From: Davidsoniella eucalypti
Taxonomy: Eukaryota; Ascomycota; Sordariomycetes; Microascales; Ceratocystidaceae
Length of the DNA: 64,000 nucleotides
Reading direction: 5' to 3'
NCBI GenBank assembly: GCA_004009845.1
Contig: RMBW01000034.1
Location: forward strand, 124,001-188,000
Part shown: positions 35,474 to 46,127 of the stretch, piece after piece
How the letters are laid out: every line of letters starts with the position of its first letter
How positions within the stretch are numbered: position 1 is the stretch's first letter
The notes under the pieces: generated by a model
The model's input: only the letters and a program-made list of their open reading frames with translations
Databases searched by the model: none
What the model was told of the DNA's origin: nothing
Made by a program: the position numbers and the translations under genes

Positions 35474-36596
35474 ACGTACTTCACCACTTCACGGGCCGCA
35501 CCATTTCCAGGGCCACTTTTCCAGACTACCTAACTTGCAACCCTCATAACTCCACGAAAAAGTGGTCAAATCAATTACTTCTACTCGGAATCCGATGAAC
35601 TACTTGCATTTATCTCCTCTGGGCAGGTCCTTGCATTGTGGCCGGCCTTCCGACAGATGCCACAGTGCCGCGTGCTCGTTTTGCGCCGCTTCGGCGACCC
35701 CTCCCCCGCACCTTTGTCTCGTCCTTCCTGCTCAACAACGCCCTTTTCCACCAAAAGCTGGCTGGCTTCCTCACCGGTAAGAGGTCCCGAATCCTGTAAT
35801 CGGGTTCTTTTGGCCCGACGGCGTTTCGAGAGGGCTTCGTTAGCCTCTCGAAGTGCCTTGACCTCACTGGCCAAAAGTGTAAGCTGGTGGTTAACAGCTA
35901 CCGTAGCCTTGGCCAATTGGTCAACAGAGGCTAAAATCGGTGTTGGAGAGCTTCCTTGGTGTCTGGTCACTCGATCCTTGATGAGAGTCGACTGTGAAAT
36001 GGCCTCCAAAGCCCGTCTCGTCGAAGTTGTAGAAATCGAAGTCCTAGATAGCGTACTTCGCACGCATGTTGGTGACCAAACAGAACCACGTGTCCAACAC
36101 ATGGGGGTCTTCTTGCAAGGCCCTTTGGTAGTCATAAACGTGAGAGAAACGCGTACGGAGCTCTGGTTGTCGTGCAACAAAGCGGTCGGTTCCGACGAGT
36201 TGAAGGCCGCGTATCTCCAGCAAACGATTGGCCATATCTTTCACGTCAACCCTACAGGGGGAAAACCCTCTTGCATCTAGCTGGAAGATATATTGAACAA
36301 TCGACTCCTCTTCACTCGGGGTCAAAATCGGCAAGCCGTGGGTCCTATCGGCATAAAAGGCTCTTCCAGATATTCTATACTGGAGCGTCGTTCGTGGGAC
36401 ATTGAATAGCTTTACGAGCTTTCAAATACTCAGTCGCGGTGTCATTCGATTTGCCTCGATCGCAAGAATGATTTAAGACTTGAGGAGAAAGTTTGGCATC
36501 GTAAGTTCGTAAGTAAACTCGTCTTGAAGTTGGAGTGGTGGTGGTGGGGAAAAGTGGCCCTGGAAGTGGTGCGGCCCGTGAAGTGGTGAAGTACGT
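35474..36596 (-). mobile_element. internally deleted pogo/Fot1-type DNA transposon
   Basis: A 1123-bp element bounded by 49-bp terminal inverted repeats that differ at one position (35474-35522 and 36548-36596), each starting ACGTACTTCACCAC. Both ends are flanked by TA (35472-35473 and 36597-36598), the Tc1/mariner target duplication. Inside, the minus strand carries both ends of one transposase but almost no DDE domain, as described for the pogo remnant. Fungal pogo elements usually span about 1.8-2 kb, so roughly 0.7-0.9 kb has been lost. Well-kept ends with a dead interior are what is expected of a non-autonomous copy moved by another element's transposase. Confidence 0.92.
35581..36440 (-). 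pseudogene. pogo transposase remnant lacking most of the DDE domain
   Basis: The N-terminal part (about 36240-36400) reads 'FNVPRTTLQYRISGRAFYAD', a helix-turn-helix, then 'LTPSEEESIVQYIFQLDARG' and 'RFVARQPELRTRFSHVYDYQ', the CENP-B/Tc5-type DNA-binding domain. After an in-frame TAG comes 'DFDFYNFDETGF', the motif with the first catalytic Asp (about 36008-36040). There the frame jumps to the C-terminal region, 'QSTLIKDRVTRHQG', a Leu-rich helix 'LASEVKALREANEALSKRRR', and a CCHC-like zinc knuckle 'CGICRKAGHNARTC' near the end. The other two catalytic acidic residues are missing. A further frameshift lies upstream of 'FNVPRTT'. The protein cannot transpose DNA. Confidence 0.88.
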
Positions 36597-36598
36597 TA

Positions 36599-38008
36599 GA
36601 GTAACAGTTGATAATCATTTTCCAAGGAACCCTCATAAATGCATTAACCCTTGACCGCTAGATATATCCTTTTCATGGGAAGTATCTGCAATTGACTATG
36701 GTTAGTGTTTAGGCTATTAAAAGGGGTAAGGGATGGAATATAAGATTCTTTTCATAGAATGAATAATGGGATTCAGAGTTGCTATATGTATGTATCCCGA
36801 CTCCCATATGAAAGGTTGGCAGATTCTGTATATGTGTACTGTACTGTATAACCCTTATCGAGCGTCAGTGGTTTAGGTCTTTGACGGTTGTGGGTAAATA
36901 GCATTAACTACACTATATGGCATACCATTCCTCAAGCCTCGTTAGCGCACTGTCTTTGATATTTGGTACAGAAATGGCAAATGCGATGAGGAAACAAACA
37001 AATACCAGGAACGAAGGATAAACGCATAGACACTTAGATGAGAGTTTCTACAAAGAATTCTCCAGGGGGTCAAATCGGTCTGACAAACAGCACAGTCAAG
37101 AATGAAACCTCAAGAGCGGATTTCCTGGCCCATCAAGCCCAAGGCTACCTTATGCTAAATGGCACATCTTACATGGTATTTGACATTACGTTTCTGTTGA
37201 GTATGAGGGAATGGATATCTCCTTGGATGCTCTTATAGAGAACTACCACACATTAGTTAGCTGCGGGACTCAGGGGATTTAGCTGCCAACAATAGCTCAC
37301 GTAAAAACAGCATGTATATATTAGTATACATAGGTTTCAACCCATACAATAATGTACGGTACTGCAGTGTGGGTACAAGTTTACCAATAGCATGATAGAA
37401 ACTCGATCTGTCTTCGTTTAGAGACTACAGCCTTTACCGCCTGCTTTTAGAAATGCTACTTGCTTGATTTTGAGACTATCAAAGACTATATTATGAGCAT
37501 GAGCAATCATTATACATCATTTTTATCTTCATCGGTATACGAAAGACAATATAAAGGATATTTGAAAAAAAGTTCACAGGCCTAGCCTGAGGGGCTTTAA
37601 AGCCATCATCTATAGAAGATCGGTCTATGTAGGTATCCGAAATGCAGACTATGAAACAAAGAAGAAGAAAAAAGGGGAAATATGTGACATGTCCGTTCGT
37701 TGGCCGCGGAGGGAACACAGTGACGGAAGTGAGGCACTCCTGAAGGTATAGGCCATAAGCAACATGTCCGTAAAGGCATTCTGATATGTCAGCCAGAGCT
37801 AGCGAAAGAGAAGGTGGTAGTGGCAAGAGAGTACTATGTAGTTAGTAGATCTCCGGCGCATGAACTCATTAGAGCTACAACCAATCCACGCCAAGCAGCA
37901 ATAATCATCATGTTATACTACGCTCTACTATGCCAGAAGGACACCAAGAAAGCAAAACCATGCAGTAGAGGGAAGCCTCATTTTCTTGCTCTCTCTCTCT
38001 CTCTCTCT
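36599..38008. other. gene-free region with CT repeat at its right end
   Basis: No coding gene is seen. A (CT)n run at 37988-38008 ends exactly where the MPP6 stop codon begins. Small frames here have no recognisable domains. The right part probably forms the MPP6 3' untranslated region. Confidence 0.5.
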
Positions 38009-38964
38009 TTACCTTCTACTGCCACTCTTGCTCGGACATTCGGCCCGTTTATGCCCCTTCTTACCACAGCCATGACACTCCATATTCACCATAGAAGCTC
38101 CTTTCGCAGTACGCGAGCCAAACGGATTGTCTGGTCGGCTCATCTGCGAGCCACGCACCTCCTTCTTGATACGCCGGTCCCGCATCTCCTTGCCACGTAG
38201 GTCTTCTGTGCTCGGGTGGCGCTGGCGTTTGAACGCGCTGCTGGCGCTGCCTCCGCCGCTACCAGCACTCCGTGGTGACGGAGCACCTTTGAATGTGTTC
38301 TTGACGGGCGTTACTACACCACGGCCTGAGATGGACTTGATGACCTTCATCTTCTTGATCTTGCCGCCGGCATCTGAGTCTGAGTCGCTGATGTCTGAGC
38401 CCGAATCGTCTGGGGCCTGTCATGGAGAAAAAGAAAGGTTAGTCAGTATACACAGCTTAGTCCCCTTGATGACCTTGAATAGGGTACACATACCTCTGTC
38501 TTGACGGCTGCTGTCGTCTTATAGTTTGCTGTTCGTGTCCGCGCCGTCTGTATATCGTCCCAATTATCCTCCGCATCGCTATCATCCGCATCTACCGCGC
38601 CGTAGCCAACATACACGACGTCCAACACCGGCTTAGCCGGCTGTACCTGCGTCGCCGCCTTCTCGAGCACCCAATGAGTATCGGCAGTATTAGCTACATG
38701 GCGCTCCATGGCCGCATGTTGTTTATCCTCCATCTCCTTGACAGCCGCCTTAATGGCAGCCGCAGTAGCCAGTTTCTGCTGACTTGCTGGCGACGCATCG
38801 GAACCCGAAGAAGCGATGCCTTGGCCGTTGATGAGCTTGCGCTTCTTGGCTGAGTGGTCATCGCCGACGGGCGACGATTCGGCGCTGGCGGCTGCGCGCT
38901 GCATGAACTTCATGGTCAGCACTTTAGACGACATGCTGCCGGCGCCGGGTGTTGATGGCGCCAT
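38009..38964 (-). CDS. MPP6: MPP6-like exosome cofactor with C-terminal zinc knuckle
   Basis: Predicted 292-residue protein from two exons: 38494-38964 and 38009-38415, plus base 38416, which completes the first codon of exon 2 (GCC). The intron has a GTATGT donor and CAG acceptor with CTAAC upstream. The N-terminal 'SSKVLTMKFMQRA' is the defining motif of the M-phase phosphoprotein 6 family, which links Rrp6 and Mtr4 to the nuclear RNA exosome. The middle is disordered with a nuclear-localisation-type 'KKRKL' and an acidic 'DADDSDAEDNWDD' patch. The C-terminus is basic and ends in a CCHC knuckle 'CHGCGKKGHKRAEC', about 10 residues before the stop. Yeast and human Mpp6 (about 160-190 residues) lack a knuckle as far as I know, so the protein is long and has an added RNA-binding module. 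The family call rests on the N-terminal motif. Confidence 0.75.
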
Positions 38965-39843
38965 ATTTGCAGTCGAAAGATGATCTGGGATAGTGGATGG
39001 TAGTGAGTGGTAAGAAGCAGGGTGATTGATGGCACAAGGCTCTGTGTTTGCGTTGGCAAGCTAAGTCTTATAGGGCACAAATACAACCAGTCTCGCTGGA
39101 CAACTAGGCCAATGGCGATAGATAGAGACTATTTAGGTGTCAAGCCTATCGAATATGAGGCTCCCAATGCACTTGCGCGCAAATAGAGGGAAATTGTAAA
39201 TTTCTTCAAGGTCTCGAGGACTGACTTTGGCAAAGAAAAATATAATAAGCAATGTAGAGTCGCAAGAGCTACAGAATCACAGTGATCAATCTAGAATACG
39301 TCCTTGATAGTTTTTCTTCGATATTTTCTTTTCGGGCTTCTTTGATGATTACGGTGAACAATAGTCTCTCCGAACTTACGAATGCGACTTTATTTTGGTC
39401 TCGCTGTGTTTTCTTGTATGTTGTTTTTTTGAACTGATTACGCACTTGAGCTTCTTAAAGTAACAGTCGCGAACGCTGAAAGATGGTAAGAAGAAAAAAT
39501 GTCGTTAACCCCGGCACATAATTTAATTGAAATTTCATGCTGACATAATCTTGAGACGTCATGCTATTTACCCGCTAATTAACCGTAATTTTGAGACCCG
39601 CCAATCAGCACTATCCAGAAGGTCAGGTTAGCGGACTATCGCGAGATTTCTAAGGTCAAGCTTCGAATTGCCATTAAATTCCTCGGCAATTTCAATTGTC
39701 ATACATATTTCTACTCTCTGGCCAACTGCTCTTCCTGTAGCAGAAGTCCCCCTTTCTAGTCGACTAAGCCGGTCCCGCAATTGGCCGAATCATCTCGACC
39801 GATCCACATCGAATCGAGCTTTAGAGCCAACGCCATACATACA
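38965..39843. promoter_or_regulatory. divergent promoter region between MPP6 and NDUFS6
   Basis: About 880 bp between two genes pointing away from each other, with no coding frame of its own. It must hold both promoters. No specific factor site is claimed. Confidence 0.45.
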
Positions 39844-40536
39844 ATGGCTTCTGTATCGTTGAGAGCGATTGGGCGCACATCTCGCCTAGCCGGAGTGGCG
39901 TTGGGATCGCCAGTCTCGGTTTCTCTAAGAGCGTTCACAACCACAGCCCGTGTAGCATCTAGCGATGCCGTGGCTACCAAGGAGGAAGTCGCTCGCAATG
40001 TGTCGTCACAGCAGGCGCCAAACCGGTCCGACGCCTGGGCAACCAGCCAACAGCCCCGGAGCAAAGCCATGATGGGCCCGCGTTTTGAGCAGACCAACTT
40101 TGAGACCCAGGTATGTCGTGACTATTCTAGCTAGCTAGTCAGCTAGCTTAGCTTCATCAAACATTGACAAGGAACTTGCGATAAGCTAACATGGGCCCTC
40201 TTTCTTTTTTTTCCCTTTGACTCTAGCCTGCACCTTATTCGGCTATGGCCTTGATCCATGAGCAGCCAGTTCGGTGGACTCATGATAAGGTCGTGATGTG
40301 TGCCGGCGGACCCGATGCGGCCGGCCACCCCAGAATCTTCATCAACACGGATAAGCCCAAGATCTGCGTGTGCAACTACTGCGGCACTCCATATGTACGA
40401 TAACCACCACAGAATACATGACATTGGTTTCATGAGTATACAAAGCTAATATGATCATCTTGTCTATATCTAGGCCAACGAGCACCACCGTGAGCACATC
40501 GAGGCTCAACCCGAGACAGCCTACCCGCTCGCATAG
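39844..40536 (+). CDS. NDUFS6: NADH dehydrogenase (complex I) zinc-binding subunit, NDUFS6-like
   Basis: Predicted 165-residue protein from three exons: 39844-40110, 40227-40394 and 40474-40536, all phase 0. The ATG at 39844 begins 'MASVSLRAIGRTSRLAG', an Arg/Ser-rich mitochondrial presequence; an in-frame ATG at 39781 would bury it. The C-terminal domain has the zinc ligands Cys and His in 'CAGGPDAAGHPRIFIN' and the pair in 'CVCNYCGTPY', as in the 13-kDa iron-sulfur-protein-6 subunit. It sits in the complex I N-module and is needed for late assembly. Its presence shows the organism has a proton-pumping complex I. The next gene, YjbQ, follows on the same strand after 741 bp. Confidence 0.95.
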
Positions 40537-41277
40537 GGCAACACACCGTGAAAATACTTCTCGCGTTTGCTCTTCGCATACCACCGAGATCCGATCATAT
40601 AGTCATACAGCGGACTCGTTCTTGCGCAAGACTATGGACCACAATCCTATAGCAGCATTGGCTTCAGACAGACATTCACAGATCATTATACAGACTAACC
40701 CAGAAATGCCCAGAAGGCTCAATCAGCTACAGAGGAAGACAGTACGCGGAGTGTTGGATAGATTGGCGGCAAGTAGGTCCTTTTGATACTTGGCATCATA
40801 GTCTTATTCTCTTGCTTATCAATCTAGCAAATGTAAATATCATCAAGTTACCCAAGTGTACTCTCGTAAAACCGGCTATCATTCTCTACTACATAAACAG
40901 AAAAATGTGATACATACATAGAGGTATGAACGCCGTCAACAGCTCAAATAAACTTCCGTCAATGTAGCCAATAAGGACCGTAGAAATTACGTTGATTCCC
41001 CACTATTTCCCATGAATTCCGACCTCATCGGTAGCCGCCATCAAGAAGGCCAAAAATGTGCCAGAATGGAAATCAGGTGTGCGAGATCTCCTTCCAAGAT
41101 TGTTTTGCTTGTATTTCTTTCATTCTATTTCTTTCAGTTCTCACAAGCTCCCGACTTAAGAAAAAAACAAGTCACAGCCATAATCCCATCACCACCTCTA
41201 AAAACCGCCTCTACCAACATTACTTCCCACCCCTCCATCTACACAACCATCACATATAACCAGCACCAGCAACATCC

Positions 41278-41879
41278 ATGTCCTGGTCCCAGAAACAGTT
41301 CACTCTACCCGCGCGCTCGCGGGGTTCCTATCTCATCACGGACCTAATCACCGATGCTGTGCCCGAGATCCGCGAGTACAAGATTGGTCTACTTAACCTC
41401 TTCATCCAGCACACGTCCTGCGCTCTCAGTCTCAACGAGAACTGGGATGAAGATGTCCGTTTCGATATGACTGATGCGCTCGAGAAGATTGTTCCGTATG
41501 AAGGTCCCAAGGGAGAGGAGCTGTATCGGCATAATGCGGAAGGTAGAGATGATATGCCGGTAAGTCATAGAACGAGATAGCTAGCAACATATACTTATAG
41601 AGGGCTTGTAGCCAAGAAGTAGAAACTGATTCATGTAAACTGATTCATGTTGTTTGATATTGTAGGGACACATCAAGAGCGCGTTGATTGGTGCTAGCGT
41701 CACTATTCCCATCAAGGATGGCCGTTTGGTATGATATCTCCATCTCTTGACTCTTACTTCAAGTACTAACACACACCCCTTAGGCCACCGGTACTTGGCA
41801 AGGAATCTGGTATCTTGAATTCCGTACTCAAAAGCACACGAGAAAGGTTGTGGCAACAATTCAGGGTGAGAAGATGTAG
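41278..41879 (+). CDS. YjbQ/UPF0047 family protein
   Basis: Predicted 146-residue protein from three exons: 41278-41559, 41666-41728 and 41784-41879, all phase 0. The conserved segments 'LLNLFIQHTSCALSLNEN', 'DEDVRFDMTDALEKIVP', 'GHIKSALIGASVTIPI' and 'GTWQGIWYLEFR' span the whole single domain. The usual length is about 135-140 residues. The family forms trimers with a metal site of conserved His and Asp, and bacterial members have weak thiamine-phosphate-synthase-like activity, but the cellular role is unsettled. There is no targeting signal, so it is probably cytosolic. Confidence 0.94.
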
Positions 41880-41920
41880 ACCTAAAAACAAGAAAGCAAT
41901 TCAACAAGTGCCTGTCAATG

Positions 41921-41949
41921 TATATATAATTATATATATATATATATAT
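41921..41949. repeat. (TA)n microsatellite
   Basis: A near-pure TA run with one break, in the short convergent intergenic space between YjbQ and CFIm25 (41880-42306). The rest of that space is A-rich and probably holds both 3' untranslated regions. Confidence 0.85.
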
Positions 41950-42306
41950 GAAGAAATATGACAAGAAATTACTGTATATCGATGTGAAATATAAAACGCC
42001 CTAGACTCCATAAACTCGAAACAAAAGAACACAAATCAAATCAAACAAATGAGTAAACTAAAACCCCTATTCCGGAAGCCATTCCACGTCTAATATAAGA
42101 TCAAGACAAAAAGAAGAGAATATAAAGAGCAAAGACTAAAAGAAAACAAGAAGATTGGATAATGTCATTCTTCCTCGTCTTATAAAAGTTGCAATGGTAC
42201 AGCATTTGATATTTTTCTTCTTTTCATAAGTACCAAGCTACAATATGGAAGAAGAAAGAAAAAGAAAGATACCAATAACAACTTGTCCTTTTTTTATTAT
42301 TAAACA

Positions 42307-43231
42307 TTATTCCACATCGTGTGCATCATCCATGCCACTATCTGCCTGTCCGGGACCAGCTTCGTCATTTCCTCCTGCGCCAGTAAGAACTTGTGTATGA
42401 GGCACGTAGCCTTCAGGCGCAGAATATCCCGGCGTGACAGCGACAACCTTGCCGTTCTCGTCGACAAACTCAAAGTTGTAACGGCTCAACAGGTGAGGAA
42501 TAGCAGAGAGCTGGGGCCCGTAGCGCGCAGTGTTGTCGTAGAGTTCGAATAGAGGAACGGCGAGGAGCTTCATGTTCTTGGGGACGCTCAGAGACTCTAG
42601 ATGGAGGGGAGAGGAGAATCAGCGCATTAGTATATACGTATAGTCGTGCGAGATAAGGTCTCGTTGAAGGAAGAGAAAAGCCGGGTTACTCACTGTTTTG
42701 GGGTAGCTGAAGCATATACATCTTCTTGCATTCCTTGGGCCGCGTCACATGCGGTGGGATGAAAGGATACATGAACGTCTCAAAGTTCGGTCTCCACCAC
42801 TGCGCCAGACAGTCACTAATCTCCCACTCTCCCTGGGGACCCTCGATTTCGCCATCGCGCATCGGCGCCAAACGCTCGTCCAAACGACGCTTGAAGCCGG
42901 TCTCCTCATCATCATCGGGGTACAGATAGTCGCCCGGTAACTTGAAGAAAGCATTGGCGATCTGTAGCATCAGAATATGCGGATGGTTATGTTCGTGGCA
43001 TACCAAGATGCCCTCGCAAGTACGGCGCATGCCGTGTTCGGCAAAGTGCTCTTCGAGTCGGTGGAGGCGCGCTACGACGCTGGAGTCTTCTTCAGGCTGG
43101 GTTTCTTTGGCCCCGAAGGTGTAGTTGGATAGTGGGAACAGTCGGATAGTCTTGGGCTGTTGCGCGTTGAAGGACTGCGGGATTATGGGCGCCTGCGACG
43201 TCTGCAGCATGTCGGGGGCTATCGTCGTCAT
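42307..43231 (-). CDS. NUDT21: cleavage factor Im 25-kDa subunit (CFIm25/NUDT21-like)
   Basis: Predicted 275-residue protein from two exons: 42694-43231 and 42307-42596; the intron has a GTGAGT donor and CTAG acceptor (phase 1). The Nudix-fold domain carries 'LFPLSNYTFGAKE', 'RRTCEGILVCHEHNHPHILM', 'FFKLPGDYLYPDDDE' and 'SDCLAQWWRPNFETFMYPFI', closely matching CFIm25, which binds UGUA elements upstream of poly(A) sites and lacks Nudix hydrolysis. The human protein is 227 residues. Here the C-terminus runs about 45 residues past the usual end, Gly-rich and then acidic ('DSGMDDAHDVE'). Saccharomyces lacks this subunit, so its presence separates this fungus from budding yeasts. It converges with YjbQ. 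Confidence 0.95.
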
Positions 43232-44407
43232 AGTGGCGGCTTGGTCGGTTAGGCGGGCGGGAGATAGGATAGTAGAGGGGGGAAAGGCTGTCGTGGCGTC
43301 AAATAGTCAGACGCTATAACCGTCGCGAAGGGAGGTCGAGGTTTGCGACACGATATTCGATGGATTTGTATCCACACGATCTTCGTAGACAAAATATGGA
43401 ATGACGATGGAATCGCTTCAGGTAGGCCGGAAAGTTTTCGAAGATAGAGCCTAAGATGCTTGTTGGAAGAATATTTATTCAGATAACTGCAGATATTGCA
43501 CTGAATAGTCCGTTGTTCTTTCGCAATGTTTGCGCTTTCGATATAGAAAGAAAGAAAAAGAAAAGCTTGGTTCGGCCGAGGCTGGCGTTTTGCGGTCTTA
43601 TTTTATAAATAGCGAATCTAGACGAGGGGGGGAAACAAAAGGAGAGTATAAAGTAAGAGTATGGCTTGGAGAGGGAAAAAGAAATAGCTGTTATTTGCAC
43701 ATTCCAAGATCTCGAATGTTCAGAAAGGAAAATAAGAGAATATCGGCCTGACGTCAAAACGATCGAAAACTCGGGTTTCCTTGAAGCAAAAAATATTTAT
43801 TAAAAAAAAGCCCCCTCCGTTGTAAAACAGAGCATTTGTCCTGTCGCTAGTTCAGTGTAGGGCGGCAGAATTTTTAGCTCCACGGCCAATTGAGTGCTAT
43901 GGCAGAAAGCGGTGAGCATTGTAATTGTACTATATACCGAATTGAGTTTTGGGTTTTAACCTAGCCTTTTGAGCTTTTAGTCTACATCTTCACCCATAAA
44001 TCACGCTGTTATATAAGACTAGGAATTTGATTGTAAATTATATTCATCATTGTGACTAAGAAATCTGGTTCAACGTCCGCTTAGGTGGACTGTTCGGTAG
44101 ATAGTAGGTGACAGTAGTAATCGACTGGTACGAAACAAAGGGTGCAACAAAGTATACTCGGCAAAGAATAAAAAGAAATACAAGACTAATAACAAGCATA
44201 CCAGCGGCATAAGCCGTGCCTTTGTCCATACTCTTCCCCTTCCACTTGTAGCATCATGTACAGCCACCAGCTACCTCTTCGCATAACAATAATCATGAGC
44301 ACAGCGCGGCAAAGAATTAACAAAAACAGTGTAGGCATTACAGAATTATGTCAAGCTGTCCAAAGCATTGTGAAGGGTTAGCATTTCAATACGTCAGGCG
44401 CATTGAT
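43232..44407. other. intergenic region between CFIm25 and carboxypeptidase genes
   Basis: No gene is seen. The left half upstream of CFIm25 is its promoter and has a purine-rich stretch at 43540-43690. The right half is probably the 3' region of the carboxypeptidase gene. Confidence 0.45.
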
Positions 44408-46127
44408 TTAAGCCTTCCACTCGCCGTGAAGCCAGCGGTTGTAGAAGTCTAGAGAGTTCTCGGGCTGGTCCATAGGCACCATGTGGCCAGCACCGTAGAT
44501 CTGCATGAAGGTCAGGTTGCCGCTGTGCTTGACCTTGCCGTACTCCTCGCCGGCCAGAGTCAGAGGGACAATGTCGGCACCCTTGAAGGCCTTGTGGCCG
44601 GGCCACTCCAGCGCGTTGGTCCAGGCCTGGTTGCCCAGCCAGTTGCAGATGTAGTCAGCATCACCGGCGTAGATCAGCACGGGAATCTTCTCCAGAATTC
44701 CGGGAACCATGCGGTGGAAGGGCTTGAACCAATCACCGGCGAACAGGAAATTACGGTTGATATCAAAGTTGCAGCTGTCGTAGCCGTCAACCTCAGCACC
44801 AAGAGCAGCCTTGATGTCGTCCTGGTTCAGGTAATCGCTGATATAACCCAGGCCAGAGTAGCACAGGTTGCTGCTATCCTCGCAAGGGCCACGAATATCG
44901 TAGACGTTCTTGCCGGTACGCTGGTAGGGGCTAATCAGGGCGTTGTTGCAGTACATCGAAGCGGGAACGCAGGACCAGCTGCTGCCAGACTCATAGCAAG
45001 AGTTGATCAGCGACTGGCAGCGGGGCAGGGCGTTGTCCATGGCCTGGCACTCGCTCTCGGTCAGAACGGCGGGGTAGCCACCCTCACCGCAAGCCATGGG
45101 GCGGTAGTAGCCGTACTGTGTGTACCCATCGGTCAGGCCGTTACCAATCAGAACCGACTTGAGGTTGATGTTACGGTTAGGGTGCTCCAGAATCTCGGAA
45201 GCAAACGAGGGAATGTAGTGACCAGCGTACGACTCGCCAGCAATGTGGAAGTCCTGGGTGGCGTACTCAGGGAACTGGTGGAAGAATAGAGACAGCAGGG
45301 CGTAAACGTCCTTGCTGGCGGCCGCCGTGGTGCTAACGGGGTTGCTGCTGTATGAGAAACCAACATTGACAGGCTGGTCAAGGAAGATGACGGAGGCATT
45401 GTTGTTCCAGGCGAAGGGGTTGTTGACAACCTTGAGCTTCTTGTCAATGGTGGCAGGGCCCAGCTCAAGGAAAAGACCAGTCAGCGAGGAGCAGCCGGGA
45501 CCACCGTTGAGCCAAAGGACGACGGGGTCCTTCTTGGGGTCACTGCGAGACTCGAAGAACCCTAAAAGGGGAGGAAGTGTTAGTATGTGGTTGTGATAGT
45601 GTTATATTGGAGTGGTGATGAGGGTTTATCTTACAGTAGAAGAGATGCTTGTCGTTCTTCTCATCATCGAGGTAACCACTGTACTGCTTGACAGTATCAA
45701 CACCGAGCTTGGAAGGATCAACCTTCTTGGCGCGCAGGTTGTAATGGGACAGATCGCCATCAATGCTATCGCCAGTGGCACCAGCAGCAGTAGGGACGAT
45801 GTTGTTCTGAACGCTGCCGCCCTTGACGATGTGGTCCCAAGTGCTGTCGGGTCTGCGAGTAGCCTTCTTGACCTTGGTCAGAGATTCCTGGGCAGCCTTG
45901 AAGTTCTCGACGGCCTCAGGAGCCAGCATGGAGACCTCATCCCATAGGGCCTTGGCCTCGGAGCCGATGTTGTTGATCGAGTCCTGGAGGGTGTCCCAGA
46001 TCGAGCCGGCCTCGGGCTTAGTCTCGATGCTGCCAGAGTTGGTCTCATCAGCAGTGTTGCCGCCAAGGATGACCTGCTCGCTGGCTAGAGCGGCGGAGGC
46101 AGCGCCGAGCACGACGGACAGCTTCAT
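44408..46127 (-). CDS. PRC1: carboxypeptidase Y-type serine carboxypeptidase (S10)
   Basis: Predicted 548-residue protein from two exons: 45635-46127 and 44408-45561, with a GTAAGA donor and ACTAAC branch (phase 1, restoring the Trp of 'HLFYWFFESR'). The ATG at 46127 begins a secretory signal, 'MKLSVVLGAASAALA'; the frame upstream is leader sequence. A propeptide of about 100 residues precedes the mature enzyme. The catalytic triad is visible: Ser in 'GESYAGHYIP', Asp in 'IYAGDADYICNW' and His in 'IYGAGHMVPMDQP'. 'LWLNGGPGCSS' is the oxyanion-hole segment, and there are many Cys residues for disulfides. The enzyme removes C-terminal residues from peptides in the vacuole. A 268-codon frame antisense to it is a shadow of its GC-rich codons. 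Confidence 0.96.

Noticed and set aside
44483..45289. 268-codon plus-strand frame
   Set aside because: Exactly antisense to the carboxypeptidase Y catalytic exon; it is open because of that gene's GC-rich third positions.
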